Source: Modicisalibacter ilicicola DSM 19980 | GTDB lineage: Bacteria > Pseudomonadota > Gammaproteobacteria > Pseudomonadales > Halomonadaceae | Reading direction: 5' to 3' | Length of the DNA: 64,000 bases | Assembly (NCBI RefSeq): GCF_900128925.1 | Contig: NZ_FQUJ01000007.1 | Coordinates: 153,984-217,983, forward strand | Shown here: positions 26,584 to 35,525 of the stretch, in pieces | Numbering within the stretch: the stretch's first letter is position 1 | Layout: each line of letters begins with the position of its first letter | Notes under the pieces: generated by a model | What the model saw: only the letters and a program-made list of their open reading frames with translations | Database searches by the model: none | What the model was told of the DNA's origin: nothing | Translations under genes and position numbers: made by a program

Positions 26584-27804
26584 TCAGCCTGCACTACGGC
26601 CCTTGCCCGCCGCAATGCGTAGACGCAGGGCATTGAGCTTGATGAAGCCCTCGGCATCCTTCTGATTGTAGGCGCCCGCGTCGTCTTCGAAGGTGGCGAT
26701 CGACTCGTCGAACAACGACTGCTCGGACTTGCGGCCCGCGACGATGGCGTTGCCCTTGTAGAGCTTCATGCGCACCACGCCGCAGACGTTGGCCTGGGTC
26801 TCGTCGATGGCCGCCTGCAGCATGCGCCGTTCCGGGCTCCACCAGTAGCCGTTGTAGATGACTTCGGCGTACTTGGGCATCAGCTCGTCTTTCAAGTGGG
26901 CCGCTTCGCGATCCAGGGTCAGCGATTCGATGGCGCGGTGGGCGCGCAGCATGATGGTGCCCCCGGGCGTCTCGTAGCAACCGCGGGACTTCATGCCCAC
27001 GTAGCGGTTCTCGACGATATCGAGGCGCCCGATGCCGTTGTCGCCGCCCAGCTGGTTGAGCCGGGACAGCACCTCGTGGGGCTTGAGTGCCTCGCCGTCG
27101 ATGGCGACGATATCGCCCCGATCGAACGTCAGGTCGATGTAGGTGGGCTGATCCGGTGCCGCCTCGGGGGAGACGCTCCAGCGCCACATGTCTTCCTCGG
27201 CCTCGGCCCAGGGGTCCTCGAGGATGCCCCCCTCGTAGGAGATGTGCAGCAGGTTGGCGTCCATGGAGTAGGGCGACTTCTTCTTGCTCTTGGAGAAATC
27301 CACCGGGATATCGTGCTGCTCGCAGTAGTTCATCAGCTTTTCCCGGGAGGTCAGATCCCACTCGCGCCAGGGAGCGATGACCTTGACCCCGGGCTTGAGC
27401 GCGTAGGCCCCCAGCTCGAAGCGCACCTGATCGTTGCCCTTGCCGGTGGCGCCATGGGAGATGGCATCGGCGCCGGTCTCGTTGGCGATCTCGATCAGGC
27501 GCTTGGCGATCAGCGGACGCGCGATGGAGGTGCCCAGCAGGTACTCGCCCTCGTAGATGGTGTTGGCACGGAACATCGGATAGACGTAATCGCGGACGAA
27601 CTCCTCGCGCAGGTCCTCGATGTAGATCTCCTTGACCCCCAGGGCCTTGGCCTTTTCCCGGGCCGGCTCGACCTCTTCGCCCTGTCCGATGTCCGCCGTG
27701 AAGGTCACCACCTCGCAGTCGTAGGTCTCTTGCAACCACCGGACGATCACGGACGTATCCAGGCCGCCGGAATAGGCGAGCACGACCTTCTTGACGTCGG
27801 ACAT
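26584..27804 (-). CDS. argG: Argininosuccinate synthase
   Basis: A 406-residue enzyme that joins citrulline and aspartate with ATP to give argininosuccinate in arginine synthesis. Visible motifs: the PP-loop [12 protein letters not shown] at the N-terminus, [13 protein letters not shown], and [17 protein letters not shown]. The ATG at 27804 follows an AGGAG site and matches the family start ([14 protein letters not shown]). argF lies 4 kb away on the opposite strand, so the arginine genes are scattered. A large hairpin lies 59 bp upstream of the start. Confidence 0.97.
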   Translation of the reverse strand: MSDVKKVVLAYSGGLDTSVIVRWLQETYDCEVVTFTADIGQGEEVEPAREKAKALGVKEIYIEDLREEFVRDYVYPMFRANTIYEGEYLLGTSIARPLIAKRLIEIANETGADAISHGATGKGNDQVRFELGAYALKPGVKVIAPWREWDLTSREKLMNYCEQHDIPVDFSKSKKKSPYSMDANLLHISYEGGILEDPWAEAEEDMWRWSVSPEAAPDQPTYIDLTFDRGDIVAIDGEALKPHEVLSRLNQLGGDNGIGRLDIVENRYVGMKSRGCYETPGGTIMLRAHRAIESLTLDREAAHLKDELMPKYAEVIYNGYWWSPERRMLQAAIDETQANVCGVVRMKLYKGNAIVAGRKSEQSLFDESIATFEDDAGAYNQKDAEGFIKLNALRLRIAAGKGRSAG

Positions 27805-27862
27805 TCTAGGCTCCTTCGCTGATTCGTGGGGATTCGATGGCCATTCAGTATAGCGCCGTTGG

Positions 27863-27901
27863 CCCCGAGCGAACACCGCGGTGCGCGGTGTTCGCTCGGG
27901 G
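27863..27901. repeat. 17-bp perfect inverted repeat between divergent genes
   Basis: A GC-rich stem of 17 perfect base pairs (27863-27879 with 27885-27901) encloses a 5-base loop (GGTGC). There is no T-run, so it is not a standard terminator. It sits between argG (minus) and a c-di-GMP gene (plus), where either transcript leader or an operator could use it. Confidence 0.85.
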
Positions 27902-27994
27902 GGAATTCAGGGTCAAGTGTCCTGGCCAGGGGCCGATAACAGAAGTTATGAATGGCTTCCATCGACCAACGACTCCACGACAAGCACAGACAGC

Positions 27995-30004
27995 ATGCTG
28001 AACGACATGACAATCCTGATCGGCCTGGTACTGCTCGGCGCGATACAACTGCTGGGTGGCCTCTTCTATACGCGGCAGGTGATCCGCGAGATGCCCCAGG
28101 CGCGTGGCAGCTGGCACGTGCTGGCGGCACTGATCGCTCTCTTCCTGCTCGGTTATGTCAGCTTCACGCTGCTTCTGATGAATCAGACCGTGACGCCCCT
28201 GCTCGTGATCGTCACCGTGATCTTCGCCGGCGGTGGCACCTTCGTGCTCACCGTGACGAGGCTCAGCGCCGCCACCATTCACAAGGTCAGAGGCATGGTA
28301 CTGCTGGAGCAGGAGAACGACCGCATCCTGGCGACCCAGCAGCGCCTGCAGACCATCCTGGACAATGCCGCCGAGGGCATCGTGACCTTCGACGAGCAGG
28401 GGGTCGTTCAATCCTTCAACAAGGCTGCCGAGAGGCTCTTCGGCTATCCTGAAGCCGAGGCGGTCGGGCTGACTATCGACCGGATCATCGTACCGCCGGA
28501 CAGCATGGACCAGCGTGACGACTATGCAGCGCATTTCCTGCGCACCGAGGTGCATCGGCTCATCGGTCATGAAGGCGAAGTCATCGGCTGTCATCGTGAT
28601 CGCTCCACCTTTCCCATGGCACTCAAGATCAGCAGCGTGATGCTGGAAGGACAGCGCGTCTATACCGGCCTGGTGGCCGACATCAGCGAGCGCAAGGCGA
28701 TGCTGGAGCGATTGCGCCAGATCGCCGAACACGATGGCTTGACCGGGCTGCATAATCGCAGCTACTTCCAGCAGAGACTGGAACACGTCGTGCAACGCGC
28801 GCGCCGCACCGGCTGCCAGGCCGCCCTGCTGTATATCGACCTGGACAACTTCAAGTACGTCAACGACACCCTCGGCCATGCGGCCGGCGACCGGTTGCTG
28901 ATCGATGTCGCCCGCCTGCTTGCCCGGCGGGTACGCAGCACCGATCTGATCGGCCGCTTCGGCGGCGACGAGTTCACCGTGCTGCTCAGGGATCTACCGA
29001 GTGGGCAAGCACAGATGGTCGCCGAGGCCTTTCGCCAGCAATTCGTCGACTACGTCTTCCGTCACGCCGGCAAGCAGATCGACATCGGCTGTTCGATCGG
29101 CGTCGCCCTCATCGGTCACGAGAGCTGCGATGGCGAAGAGGTGCTGGCCCAGCCCGACTTCGCCTGCCACCTGGCCAAGCGCGCCGGCCGGAACCGGGTG
29201 CACCAGTTCAGTGCCGAGGATCAGAGCGACATCCATACCCTGTCGGTGGACATGGGCTGGTCGCGACGCATCAAGCACGCGCTGGAGCAGGACCGGCTGG
29301 TACTCGCCTATCAGCCGATCATGACCACCGCCGAGGGTGAGCTTCATGGCTACGAGGTGCTGGTACGCCTGCTCGACGAACGCGACAGGCTGATCATGCC
29401 ATCCGGCTTTCTGCCCCCGGCCGAGCGTTTCGGGCTGGCGGTCGACATCGACCGCTGGGTGATCGCCAACGCCATCGACTCGCTGCTCCAGGCGCGCAAG
29501 ACACAACCGGCGCTGTGCTACTCGATCAACCTGTCGGCCCAGACGATCTCGGACAGTTCGGTGTGCGACCTGATCCTGCAGCGTCTCGAGGCCACCGGAC
29601 TCGATCCCCAGGCGCTGATCTTCGAGGTCACCGAAACCGCCGCCATCACCGACATGAACATTGCCCAGCAGTTTCTCGGCCGACTGCGGGAGATCGGCTG
29701 TCGCACGGCGCTGGACGATTTCGGCTCGGGCATGTCGTCCTTCGCCTATCTGAAGGACCTGCCGGTGGATATCGTCAAGCTGGATGGCTACTTCGTGCGT
29801 CGCCTGGCGGAGAACCGGACCGACCAGAGCATGGTCAGGGCCCTGAACGAGATCATCCATGCGCTGGGCAAGCAGTCCGTGGCGGAATTCGTCGAGGATC
29901 AGCAAAGCCTTCAGCTGTTGACCGATTATGCGGTGGATTTCGTTCAGGGGTACTACCTGGGGCGCCCCGCTCCCCTCCCCGATCAACCTGCCACCATCGA
30001 ATGA
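27995..30004 (+). CDS. Membrane PAS-GGDEF-EAL dual-domain c-di-GMP protein
   Basis: A 669-residue protein. Two membrane helices (about 5-25 and 40-60, with a third possible near 70-90) are followed by a coiled coil and a PAS domain (LDNAAEGIVTFDEQGVVQSFNKAAERLFGY). The GGDEF domain keeps its motif at 323-327 and an RSTD inhibitory site five residues before it. The EAL domain has EVL (E454) in place of EAL but retains SINLSAQT, FEVTET, DDFGSG and AEFVED. Both synthesis and hydrolysis of c-di-GMP are therefore possible. The ATG at 27995 is chosen as the nearest to the first membrane helix; longer in-frame starts look non-coding. The input signal is unknown. Confidence 0.92.
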   Translation: MLNDMTILIGLVLLGAIQLLGGLFYTRQVIREMPQARGSWHVLAALIALFLLGYVSFTLLLMNQTVTPLLVIVTVIFAGGGTFVLTVTRLSAATIHKVRGMVLLEQENDRILATQQRLQTILDNAAEGIVTFDEQGVVQSFNKAAERLFGYPEAEAVGLTIDRIIVPPDSMDQRDDYAAHFLRTEVHRLIGHEGEVIGCHRDRSTFPMALKISSVMLEGQRVYTGLVADISERKAMLERLRQIAEHDGLTGLHNRSYFQQRLEHVVQRARRTGCQAALLYIDLDNFKYVNDTLGHAAGDRLLIDVARLLARRVRSTDLIGRFGGDEFTVLLRDLPSGQAQMVAEAFRQQFVDYVFRHAGKQIDIGCSIGVALIGHESCDGEEVLAQPDFACHLAKRAGRNRVHQFSAEDQSDIHTLSVDMGWSRRIKHALEQDRLVLAYQPIMTTAEGELHGYEVLVRLLDERDRLIMPSGFLPPAERFGLAVDIDRWVIANAIDSLLQARKTQPALCYSINLSAQTISDSSVCDLILQRLEATGLDPQALIFEVTETAAITDMNIAQQFLGRLREIGCRTALDDFGSGMSSFAYLKDLPVDIVKLDGYFVRRLAENRTDQSMVRALNEIIHALGKQSVAEFVEDQQSLQLLTDYAVDFVQGYYLGRPAPLPDQPATIE

Positions 30005-30154
30005 TCGGTGACGCTCGTCCCGGGGGCATCGCGGCGAACAGACTCGAATGATCAGGAATACCTAATAAAATTAGTGGTCGTTCTCGACTGCTTTTCACAC
30101 CATAATAGGCAGCACACGACGAGAAAAAGACATCGATAGGCAAGGGAGAGATGC

Positions 30155-30820
30155 ATGACCGAGGCGAATGCCCAGGGACTGATGGCGCAGCGCTTTCGCA
30201 GTTTCCTGCCGGTGGTGATGGACATGGAAACCGGCGGGTTCGACCCCGAACGTGACGCCATCCTGGAGATCGCTGCGGTGACCTTGAGCATGGACGGTCA
30301 GGGCAACCTGATGCCCGATGCCACCCTGGCCTTCCATGTCGAGCCCTTCGAGGGTGCCAACATCGATCAGGCCGCTCTGGATTTCACCGGTATCGATCTG
30401 GACAACCCGCTGCGCAAGCGGGTGAGCCTTGCGGAATCGGCGGCGCTGAGCGAAATCTTCCGCCCGGTGCGCAAGGCCATCAAGTCCAACAACTGCACCC
30501 GCGCCATCCTGGTGGGCCACAACTCGGCCTTCGATCACGCCTTCCTTAACGCGGCCATCGGCCGCTGCGGCATCAAGCGCAACCCCTTCCACCCTTTTTC
30601 GAGCTTCGACACGGCGACCCTCTCGGGCCTGGTGTACGGACAGACGGTACTCGCTCGAGCCTGCCGCGCCGCCGGCATCGAGTTCGACAACTCCGAGGCG
30701 CATTCGGCGCGCTACGATACGGAGCGCACCGCCGAGCTGTTCTGCTCGATGGTCAACCGCTTCAAGGACCTGGGCGGCTGGCAGTTGGCGCAGCGCGAGC
30801 AGGGGATGAACGGAAGCTGA
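30155..30820 (+). CDS. rnt: Ribonuclease T
   Basis: A 221-residue DEDDh 3'-5' exoribonuclease that trims the CCA end of tRNA (end turnover) and matures 5S and other small RNAs. Catalytic residues are visible: [27 protein letters not shown] and [13 protein letters not shown]. The segments [15 protein letters not shown] and [15 protein letters not shown]-like tail match RNase T rather than DnaQ. Convergent with grxD, the neighbour found beside rnt in many gammaproteobacteria. AT-rich leader of about 90 bp upstream. Confidence 0.95.
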   Translation: MTEANAQGLMAQRFRSFLPVVMDMETGGFDPERDAILEIAAVTLSMDGQGNLMPDATLAFHVEPFEGANIDQAALDFTGIDLDNPLRKRVSLAESAALSEIFRPVRKAIKSNNCTRAILVGHNSAFDHAFLNAAIGRCGIKRNPFHPFSSFDTATLSGLVYGQTVLARACRAAGIEFDNSEAHSARYDTERTAELFCSMVNRFKDLGGWQLAQREQGMNGS

Positions 30821-30846
30821 ATCACAGGCTCTTCCCGGCCTTGAAT

Positions 30847-30880
30847 GCCAAGGCCCCGGAGTCGACTCCGGGGCCTTGGC
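30847..30880. terminator. Perfect 34-bp palindrome between convergent rnt and grxD
   Basis: Bases 30847-30863 are the exact reverse complement of 30864-30880 with no spacer. The GC-rich hairpin between two gene ends suggests a shared terminator, but neither side has a T-run, so termination may need help or the palindrome may serve another role. Confidence 0.65.
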
Positions 30881-30905
30881 GTTGGCGTCATGGGATGGCG
30901 GCGTC

Positions 30906-31253
30906 TCAGGCGTTGCCGGCCTGCTCGGCATTGGCCTTGCTCGCAGCATCCTTGATCAGGGTTTCCAGCTCGCCGTTCTGGTACATCTCGACGACGATAT
31001 CGCAACCGCCGACGAGTTCGCCGTTGACCCACAATTGTGGAAAGGTCGGCCAGTTGGCGTACTTGGGCAATTCGGCACGAATGTCCGGGTTGTCCAGCAC
31101 GTTGACGAAGGCGAAGCGCTCGCCGCAGGCCATCAGGGCCTGAACCGTCTGGGCCGAGAAGCCGCACTGGGGCAGCTGCGGGGTCCCCTTCATGTAGATC
31201 AGGATCGGGTTTTCGCTGACTTGCTGCTTGATGTTCTCGAGAGTCGTGCTCAT
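30906..31253 (-). CDS. grxD: Monothiol glutaredoxin (Grx4 type)
   Basis: A 115-residue CGFS-type glutaredoxin. Cys30 lies in PQCGFS, and KGTPQLPQCGFSAQ, WPTFPQLWVNGELVGGCDIV are hallmarks. Such proteins bind and deliver [2Fe-2S] clusters with glutathione and BolA partners rather than acting as general reductants. The ATG at 31253 gives the canonical N-terminus; upstream in-frame codons add eight residues only. The C-terminus is slightly extended with Ala/Asn. It converges with rnt. Confidence 0.96.
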   Translation of the reverse strand: MSTTLENIKQQVSENPILIYMKGTPQLPQCGFSAQTVQALMACGERFAFVNVLDNPDIRAELPKYANWPTFPQLWVNGELVGGCDIVVEMYQNGELETLIKDAASKANAEQAGNA

Positions 31254-31544
31254 GGGGTTTCCTGAACGGGGTATCAACCAGGATCACTGCATGAAAGCCC
31301 AGCCGACACCGCGTGACGCGTGAATGATGGCGTGCTCCCATTCTACTGGTGCAGGCGAATGAAAACAGCCCCACAAGAAGATCGTTCTCGATCATGCGTT
31401 GCGCTGACCCTCGCCTGTGGCTAGGATGGGGCTTTTCAGCACGACCGGGGTGCCATGATGGGCGTCGGTCAGGGCGCCGTCGGTGCAGCATGTTGCTCCT
31501 TCGGCGCCTTTTGCGTTCGCGGCCGCTGGCCACAGGAGCATGCC

Positions 31545-32462
31545 ATGGCGACACGCCATTTTCTGACCCTACTGGATCTCACCTCGGAAGAACTCGCCTA
31601 CCTGGTAGCCCGGGCCATTCGCATCAAGAGCGAACTGAAGGCCCAGGGGCCGCGCTACACCCCCTTTGCCAATCGCACCCTGGCGATGATCTTCGAGAAG
31701 TCGTCGACGCGCACCCGCGTCTCCTTCGAGACCGCCATGGCGCAGTTCGGCGGCCATGCGCTGTTCCTCTCGCCCCGAGACACCCAGCTCGGCCGCGGCG
31801 AACCCATCGGCGACACCGCTCGGGTGCTCTCCGAGATGGTCGACGCGGTGATGATTCGCACCTTCTCGCATGCCGACATCGAAACCTTCGCCGCGGCCAG
31901 TTCGGTACCGGTCATCAACGCCCTGACCGACGATTACCATCCCTGTCAGCTGCTGGCCGACATGTTGACCTGGATCGAATGCCGCGGATCGGTCCAGGGC
32001 AAGACCGCGGTGTGGATCGGCGATGGCAACAACATGTGTCACTCCTGGATCAATGCCGCGCGACGGTTCGACTTCCGGCTACGCATCTGCTGTCCCGAGG
32101 GCTATGAACCCGACGCCGCCATCCTCGCCGCTGCCGGCGACCGGGTCGATGTACTGCACGACCCGCAGCAGGCCGTCGAGGAGGCGGACCTGGTGACCAC
32201 GGACGTGTGGGCCTCGATGGGCCAGGAACAGGAGCAGAAGGCGCGCGAGCGCGACTTCGCGGGCTTCCAGGTCACCGAGGCCATGCTCGACAGGGCGGCA
32301 AGCGACGTCCTCTTCCTGCACTGCCTGCCCGCCCATCGCGGCGAGGAGATCAGCGCGACCCTGCTCGACGATCCGCGCGCCGTGGTCTGGCAGGAGGCCG
32401 GCAACCGCCTGCACGCCCAGAAGGCACTACTGGAATTTTTGCTTCTCGGACGCATCGATTAG
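31545..32462 (+). CDS. argF: Ornithine carbamoyltransferase
   Basis: A 305-residue enzyme making citrulline from ornithine and carbamoyl phosphate. The carbamoyl-phosphate loop [12 protein letters not shown], the [15 protein letters not shown] motif, the catalytic [10 protein letters not shown] near the C-terminus and EWADVWA-like [11 protein letters not shown] are visible. The ATG at 31545 follows CAGGAG; a longer in-frame start at 31455 would add a Gly/Cys-rich tail without homology. An ABC ATPase gene starts 5 bp after the stop. Confidence 0.96.
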   Translation: MATRHFLTLLDLTSEELAYLVARAIRIKSELKAQGPRYTPFANRTLAMIFEKSSTRTRVSFETAMAQFGGHALFLSPRDTQLGRGEPIGDTARVLSEMVDAVMIRTFSHADIETFAAASSVPVINALTDDYHPCQLLADMLTWIECRGSVQGKTAVWIGDGNNMCHSWINAARRFDFRLRICCPEGYEPDAAILAAAGDRVDVLHDPQQAVEEADLVTTDVWASMGQEQEQKARERDFAGFQVTEAMLDRAASDVLFLHCLPAHRGEEISATLLDDPRAVVWQEAGNRLHAQKALLEFLLLGRID

Positions 32463-32467
32463 TCATC

Positions 32468-33526
32468 ATGGGCCAACCACTACTGCACGTCGATGACCTG
32501 GAGTGCCGCTACGGTGCCACCGTCGTCACCCGCCAGGTGAACTTCTCCCTTACCCGGGGCGATCTGTGCTGCCTGCTGGGTCCCTCCGGCTGCGGCAAGA
32601 CCACGCTGCTGCGGGCCATCGCCGGCTTCGAGCCGGTCGCGGCGGGCAGCATCGCCCTCGACGGCCGGGTACTTTCCGACCCGACGACCCTGGTCGCCCC
32701 GGAAAAGCGCCAGATTGGCATGGTCTTCCAGGACTACGCGCTGTTCCCGCATCTCTCGATCGTCGACAACGTGGCCTTCGGGCTGCGCCGGCTCCCCGGC
32801 GATCAGCGCCGCCAGCGTGTCGATGAACTGCTCGAACTGGTCGGGCTCACCCATCTCGGCAAGCGTTACCCGCACGAACTCTCGGGCGGACAGCAGCAAC
32901 GAGTGGCCCTGGCCCGGGCCCTAGCCCCGCAACCACGGCTGCTGCTGCTCGACGAACCCTTCTCCAACCTGGACGTCGAGCTGCGTCGCCAGCTCAGCCA
33001 GGAGGTCAGGCGCATTCTCAAGAAGCTCGGCATCAGCGCCATCATGGTCACCCACGACCAGCAGGAAGCCTTTGCCCTGGCCGATCAGGTGGGAGTGCTG
33101 CACGGTGGTCACCTGCAGCAATGGGACACGCCCTACAACCTCTATCACGAACCGGCGACCCGTTTCGTCGCCAACTTCATCGGACAGGGGTTCTTCATCC
33201 CGGGCACCATGCAGGACCGAGAGACCGTAAACACCGAAATCGGCGATATCGCCGGCAACCGCGCCTACCCCTTCGAGATCGGAGCCCCCGTGGACGTCCT
33301 GCTGCGTCCGGACGACATCGTCCTCGACCAGCAAAGCGCGCTCGAAGCCCGGGTCGAGCAGCGCACCTTCACCGGCGCCAGCACCCTCTACCGCCTTCGC
33401 CTGCCCTCGCAGCAGGTGGTCGAAGCCTCCTTCAACAGCCATCATGAATTCGCGCCCGGCGAAAGCATTCCGGTGCGCATACAGGCGGATCACCTGATTC
33501 TCTTCGAGCGCCGAATGGAGGAGTGA
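32468..33526 (+). CDS. ABC transporter ATP-binding protein, FbpC-like, orphan
   Basis: A 352-residue ATPase of the CUT1/FbpC/PotA type. Walker A GPSGCGKTTLLRAI, Q-loop MVFQDYALFPH, signature LSGGQQQRVALARAL, Walker B LLLLDEPFSNLD and H-loop MVTHDQQEA are all present. A C-terminal TOBE-like regulatory domain follows (about 240-352). It most resembles ferric-iron transporter ATPases. No permease or binding protein lies beside it, so it must serve partners elsewhere. Close packing behind argF (5 bp) implies cotranscription. Confidence 0.9.
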   Translation: MGQPLLHVDDLECRYGATVVTRQVNFSLTRGDLCCLLGPSGCGKTTLLRAIAGFEPVAAGSIALDGRVLSDPTTLVAPEKRQIGMVFQDYALFPHLSIVDNVAFGLRRLPGDQRRQRVDELLELVGLTHLGKRYPHELSGGQQQRVALARALAPQPRLLLLDEPFSNLDVELRRQLSQEVRRILKKLGISAIMVTHDQQEAFALADQVGVLHGGHLQQWDTPYNLYHEPATRFVANFIGQGFFIPGTMQDRETVNTEIGDIAGNRAYPFEIGAPVDVLLRPDDIVLDQQSALEARVEQRTFTGASTLYRLRLPSQQVVEASFNSHHEFAPGESIPVRIQADHLILFERRMEE

Positions 33527-33548
33527 GCGAGCTGGCCTCGAGGGCCCA

Positions 33549-33959
33549 TCACGCCTGGCGAATGATCAGGCTGGCGAAATCGAGCAGGTCCTCGCCATGA
33601 TGCTGTATGATGGCGATGACGATAGGAACCTGCACCGCCTGGTAATCGTGCACGGCAATATTACCAAACCCCGTCATCCGTTTCATGACTCCCGCAAGTC
33701 CGGGCTCGAGCAACCGGTTGGCGGCCAGAATATCGAACACATCCCTGGCACTCTGGGGTAGCCCCAGGTGATGAAGCCTTACAAGGCGATTGCCCGCATC
33801 GATGGCGGCTTCACAGGCCCGCTGGAGATTCAGAATGGCAGCGTCCTGGCGTGTCTGGTCACTCTCGAAGGTCTCGGGGCCCTTGTCATACTCTTCCCGT
33901 GCTCGAGACACGCAGCGCTCGATGGTGGCGGCCTTGTTGAGCAGTACGTCATCAGCCAT
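33549..33959 (-). CDS. HepT-like HEPN toxin (DUF86) with altered catalytic motif
   Basis: A 136-residue HEPN-fold protein, the toxin half of a HepT/MntA system. HepT RNases cleave RNA using an R-x4-H-x-Y motif. Here the region reads GFGNIAVHDY (97-106): His104 and Tyr106 are kept, but the position expected to be the Arg is Gly99 (codon GGT). The Tyr is the residue that MntA-type partners AMPylate. The toxin gene lies second, and its start overlaps the antitoxin by 8 bp. The family call is firm; RNase activity is doubtful given the change. Confidence 0.85.
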   Translation of the reverse strand: MADDVLLNKAATIERCVSRAREEYDKGPETFESDQTRQDAAILNLQRACEAAIDAGNRLVRLHHLGLPQSARDVFDILAANRLLEPGLAGVMKRMTGFGNIAVHDYQAVQVPIVIAIIQHHGEDLLDFASLIIRQA

Positions 33960-34359
33960 GAATACGGCCTCGCTGCTTGATATCGTCAATCAGCTGGCGA
34001 CGCTTTATCGTCAGGTCCCAATATTCACTGAGCGACGAGAGTTCAAACTCGTCGGCGTCATGGAGATTGGCCCATAACCGCTGCCCCCCCTCGAGCACCT
34101 GACGCTGCATCACGGTGCTCGCACCACGAAGATCCACCAGATCGACATCGCGCCCCACTATCTCGGCGAGCTGATCCATCAGTGTCCAGCGTACGGTGGC
34201 TGACAAGGGAGTGGGCAATAGCACGGCCAGATCCACGTCGCTGGCGGAGCCGGCATGACCAGAGGCTTCGCTGCCGAATAGATAGACGGCCTGCAATTCG
34301 GGCAACTGTTCGCGCAATCGCTGCAGGCAGCGTTCCAGGGCGAGGGGCTCCAGAGGCAT
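33952..34359 (-). CDS. MntA-like minimal nucleotidyltransferase antitoxin
   Basis: A 135-residue nucleotidyltransferase with the motif GS-x10-DxD (Gly29-Ser30, Asp41, Asp43) in LFGSEASGHAGSASDVDLAV, plus VDLVDLRGAS with a third acidic site. MntA proteins neutralise HepT by adding AMP to its Tyr. It precedes the HepT gene and overlaps it by 8 bp, the standard order. The ATG at 34359 starts the domain directly; 20 further in-frame codons upstream are unlikely to be used. Confidence 0.88.
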   Translation of the reverse strand: MPLEPLALERCLQRLREQLPELQAVYLFGSEASGHAGSASDVDLAVLLPTPLSATVRWTLMDQLAEIVGRDVDLVDLRGASTVMQRQVLEGGQRLWANLHDADEFELSSLSEYWDLTIKRRQLIDDIKQRGRIHG

Positions 34360-34463
34360 GCTACATTCCGTTGGAAGGATCGTTCCCAGCACTCTACGAG
34401 GCGGCCCGGTAACTGGCAATGACCATGGAAACTTCCCTGAGCGCGGCGCTGCTCCCGGGCACG

Positions 34464-34497
34464 AAAAAAGCCGCTCGAGATTTTTCTCTAAGCGACT
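34464..34497 (-). terminator. Terminator downstream of tRNA-Ala
   Basis: Read on the minus strand, AGTCGCT pairs with AGCGGCT (one G-T pair) around an A-rich loop and is followed by six T residues. It lies 18 bp after the tRNA-Ala 3' end. Confidence 0.75.
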
Positions 34498-34514
34498 GAT
34501 TTCTTCAAACTTTC

Positions 34515-34590
34515 TGGTGGAGCCTACCGGGATCGAACCGGTGACCTCAACGCTGCCAGCGTTGCGCTCTCCCAGCTGAGCTAAGGCCCC
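34515..34590 (-). tRNA. tRNA-Ala (GGC)
   Basis: A 76-nt cloverleaf with encoded CCA. Acceptor GGGGCCT pairs with AGGCTCC, the anticodon stem CAACG/CGTTG holds loop CTGGCAG with anticodon GGC, and the T-loop is TTCGATC. Confidence 0.96.
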
Positions 34591-34657
34591 GCCTGCGTTG
34601 ATCCTGTCTACGGCGTCTGCGATAGACTTGGATCAACATCCTCTCGGAACGGCGCGC

Positions 34658-34687
34658 ATAATATGTTCTTCTGATTATCGACGTCAA
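34658..34687 (-). promoter_or_regulatory. Probable sigma-70 promoter of tRNA-Ala
   Basis: On the minus strand TTGACG (34687-34682) and TATTAT (34663-34658) are separated by 18 bp. The -10 is 67 bp upstream of the mature tRNA, leaving room for a short leader. Confidence 0.55.
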
Positions 34688-34799
34688 GCGTCTTGGCCAC
34701 GCTTGCGCCGCTGGCATCAACGTTTTACTCGCCATTACAATCACTTGACATTTTTTGCCCCGGCACTTCCGGACAGAAGCGTTTCACCCAGGAGCGAAC

Positions 34800-35447
34800 T
34801 TGATCAAGGTTATAGTCGCAGACGACCACCACCTGGTGCGCACCAGCATCGCACGCCTGCTCAGCGACGAAGAGGGGATACGAGTGGTCGGTGAAGCATC
34901 CAGCGGCGAAGAGGCCATCAGCCTGGCACGCAGCCAGCGCCCGGACATCGTGCTGATGGACATTCGCATGCCCGGCATGGGAGGGCTCGAGGCCACGCGC
35001 AAGATCGCCCGGGGCATGTCCGACATCAAGGTGGTGATCCTGACCGCCTACCTGGAAGAGACCTTCGCCCAACGGCTGCTGGATGCCGGCGCGAGCGGCT
35101 TCATCAGCAAGGGCACCGAAATGAGCGAGGTGGTGCAGGCGATTCGGGCCATCCAGCACGGGCAGCGCTACATCAGCCCCGAGATCGCCCAGCGTCTCGT
35201 GCTGGCCAAGATGGACGCCCAGGACAACCCGTTCGATCAGCTCTCGAGCCGGGAGTTGCAGGTCGCCATGATGATCATCAACTGCCACAGGGTGACCGAC
35301 ATCTCGGATCGCCTCTTCCTGAGCCCCAAGACGGTCAACACCTACCGCTATCGCATCTTCGAGAAACTCGGGGTGCAGACCGACGTGGAACTCACCCACC
35401 TTGGCCTGCGCCATGGCCTCGTCGACGGCTACAAGGAAGACCGTTGA
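34800..35447 (+). CDS. uvrY: UvrY/GacA LuxR-type response regulator
   Basis: A 215-residue regulator with an N-terminal receiver (D8, D9, phosphoacceptor D54 in LMDIRMPG, Lys in ISKGTE) and a C-terminal LuxR helix-turn-helix (LSSRELQVAMMIINCHRVTDIS, LFLSPKTVNTYRYRIFEKLGV). It is the partner of BarA/GacS and controls the Csr/Rsm small RNAs, and so carbon metabolism and biofilm state. The start is a TTG at 34800 with AGGAG seven bases upstream; E. coli uvrY also begins with a TTG. Followed by uvrC and pgsA, the standard gammaproteobacterial order. Confidence 0.95.
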   Translation: MIKVIVADDHHLVRTSIARLLSDEEGIRVVGEASSGEEAISLARSQRPDIVLMDIRMPGMGGLEATRKIARGMSDIKVVILTAYLEETFAQRLLDAGASGFISKGTEMSEVVQAIRAIQHGQRYISPEIAQRLVLAKMDAQDNPFDQLSSRELQVAMMIINCHRVTDISDRLFLSPKTVNTYRYRIFEKLGVQTDVELTHLGLRHGLVDGYKEDR

Positions 35448-35525
35448 GCCCGAAGGCCACAGGCACCATAACGGGAGGCGATCTGATATCCTGCTGGTTT
35501 TAACTTACCGAGACTCGATGATGGC

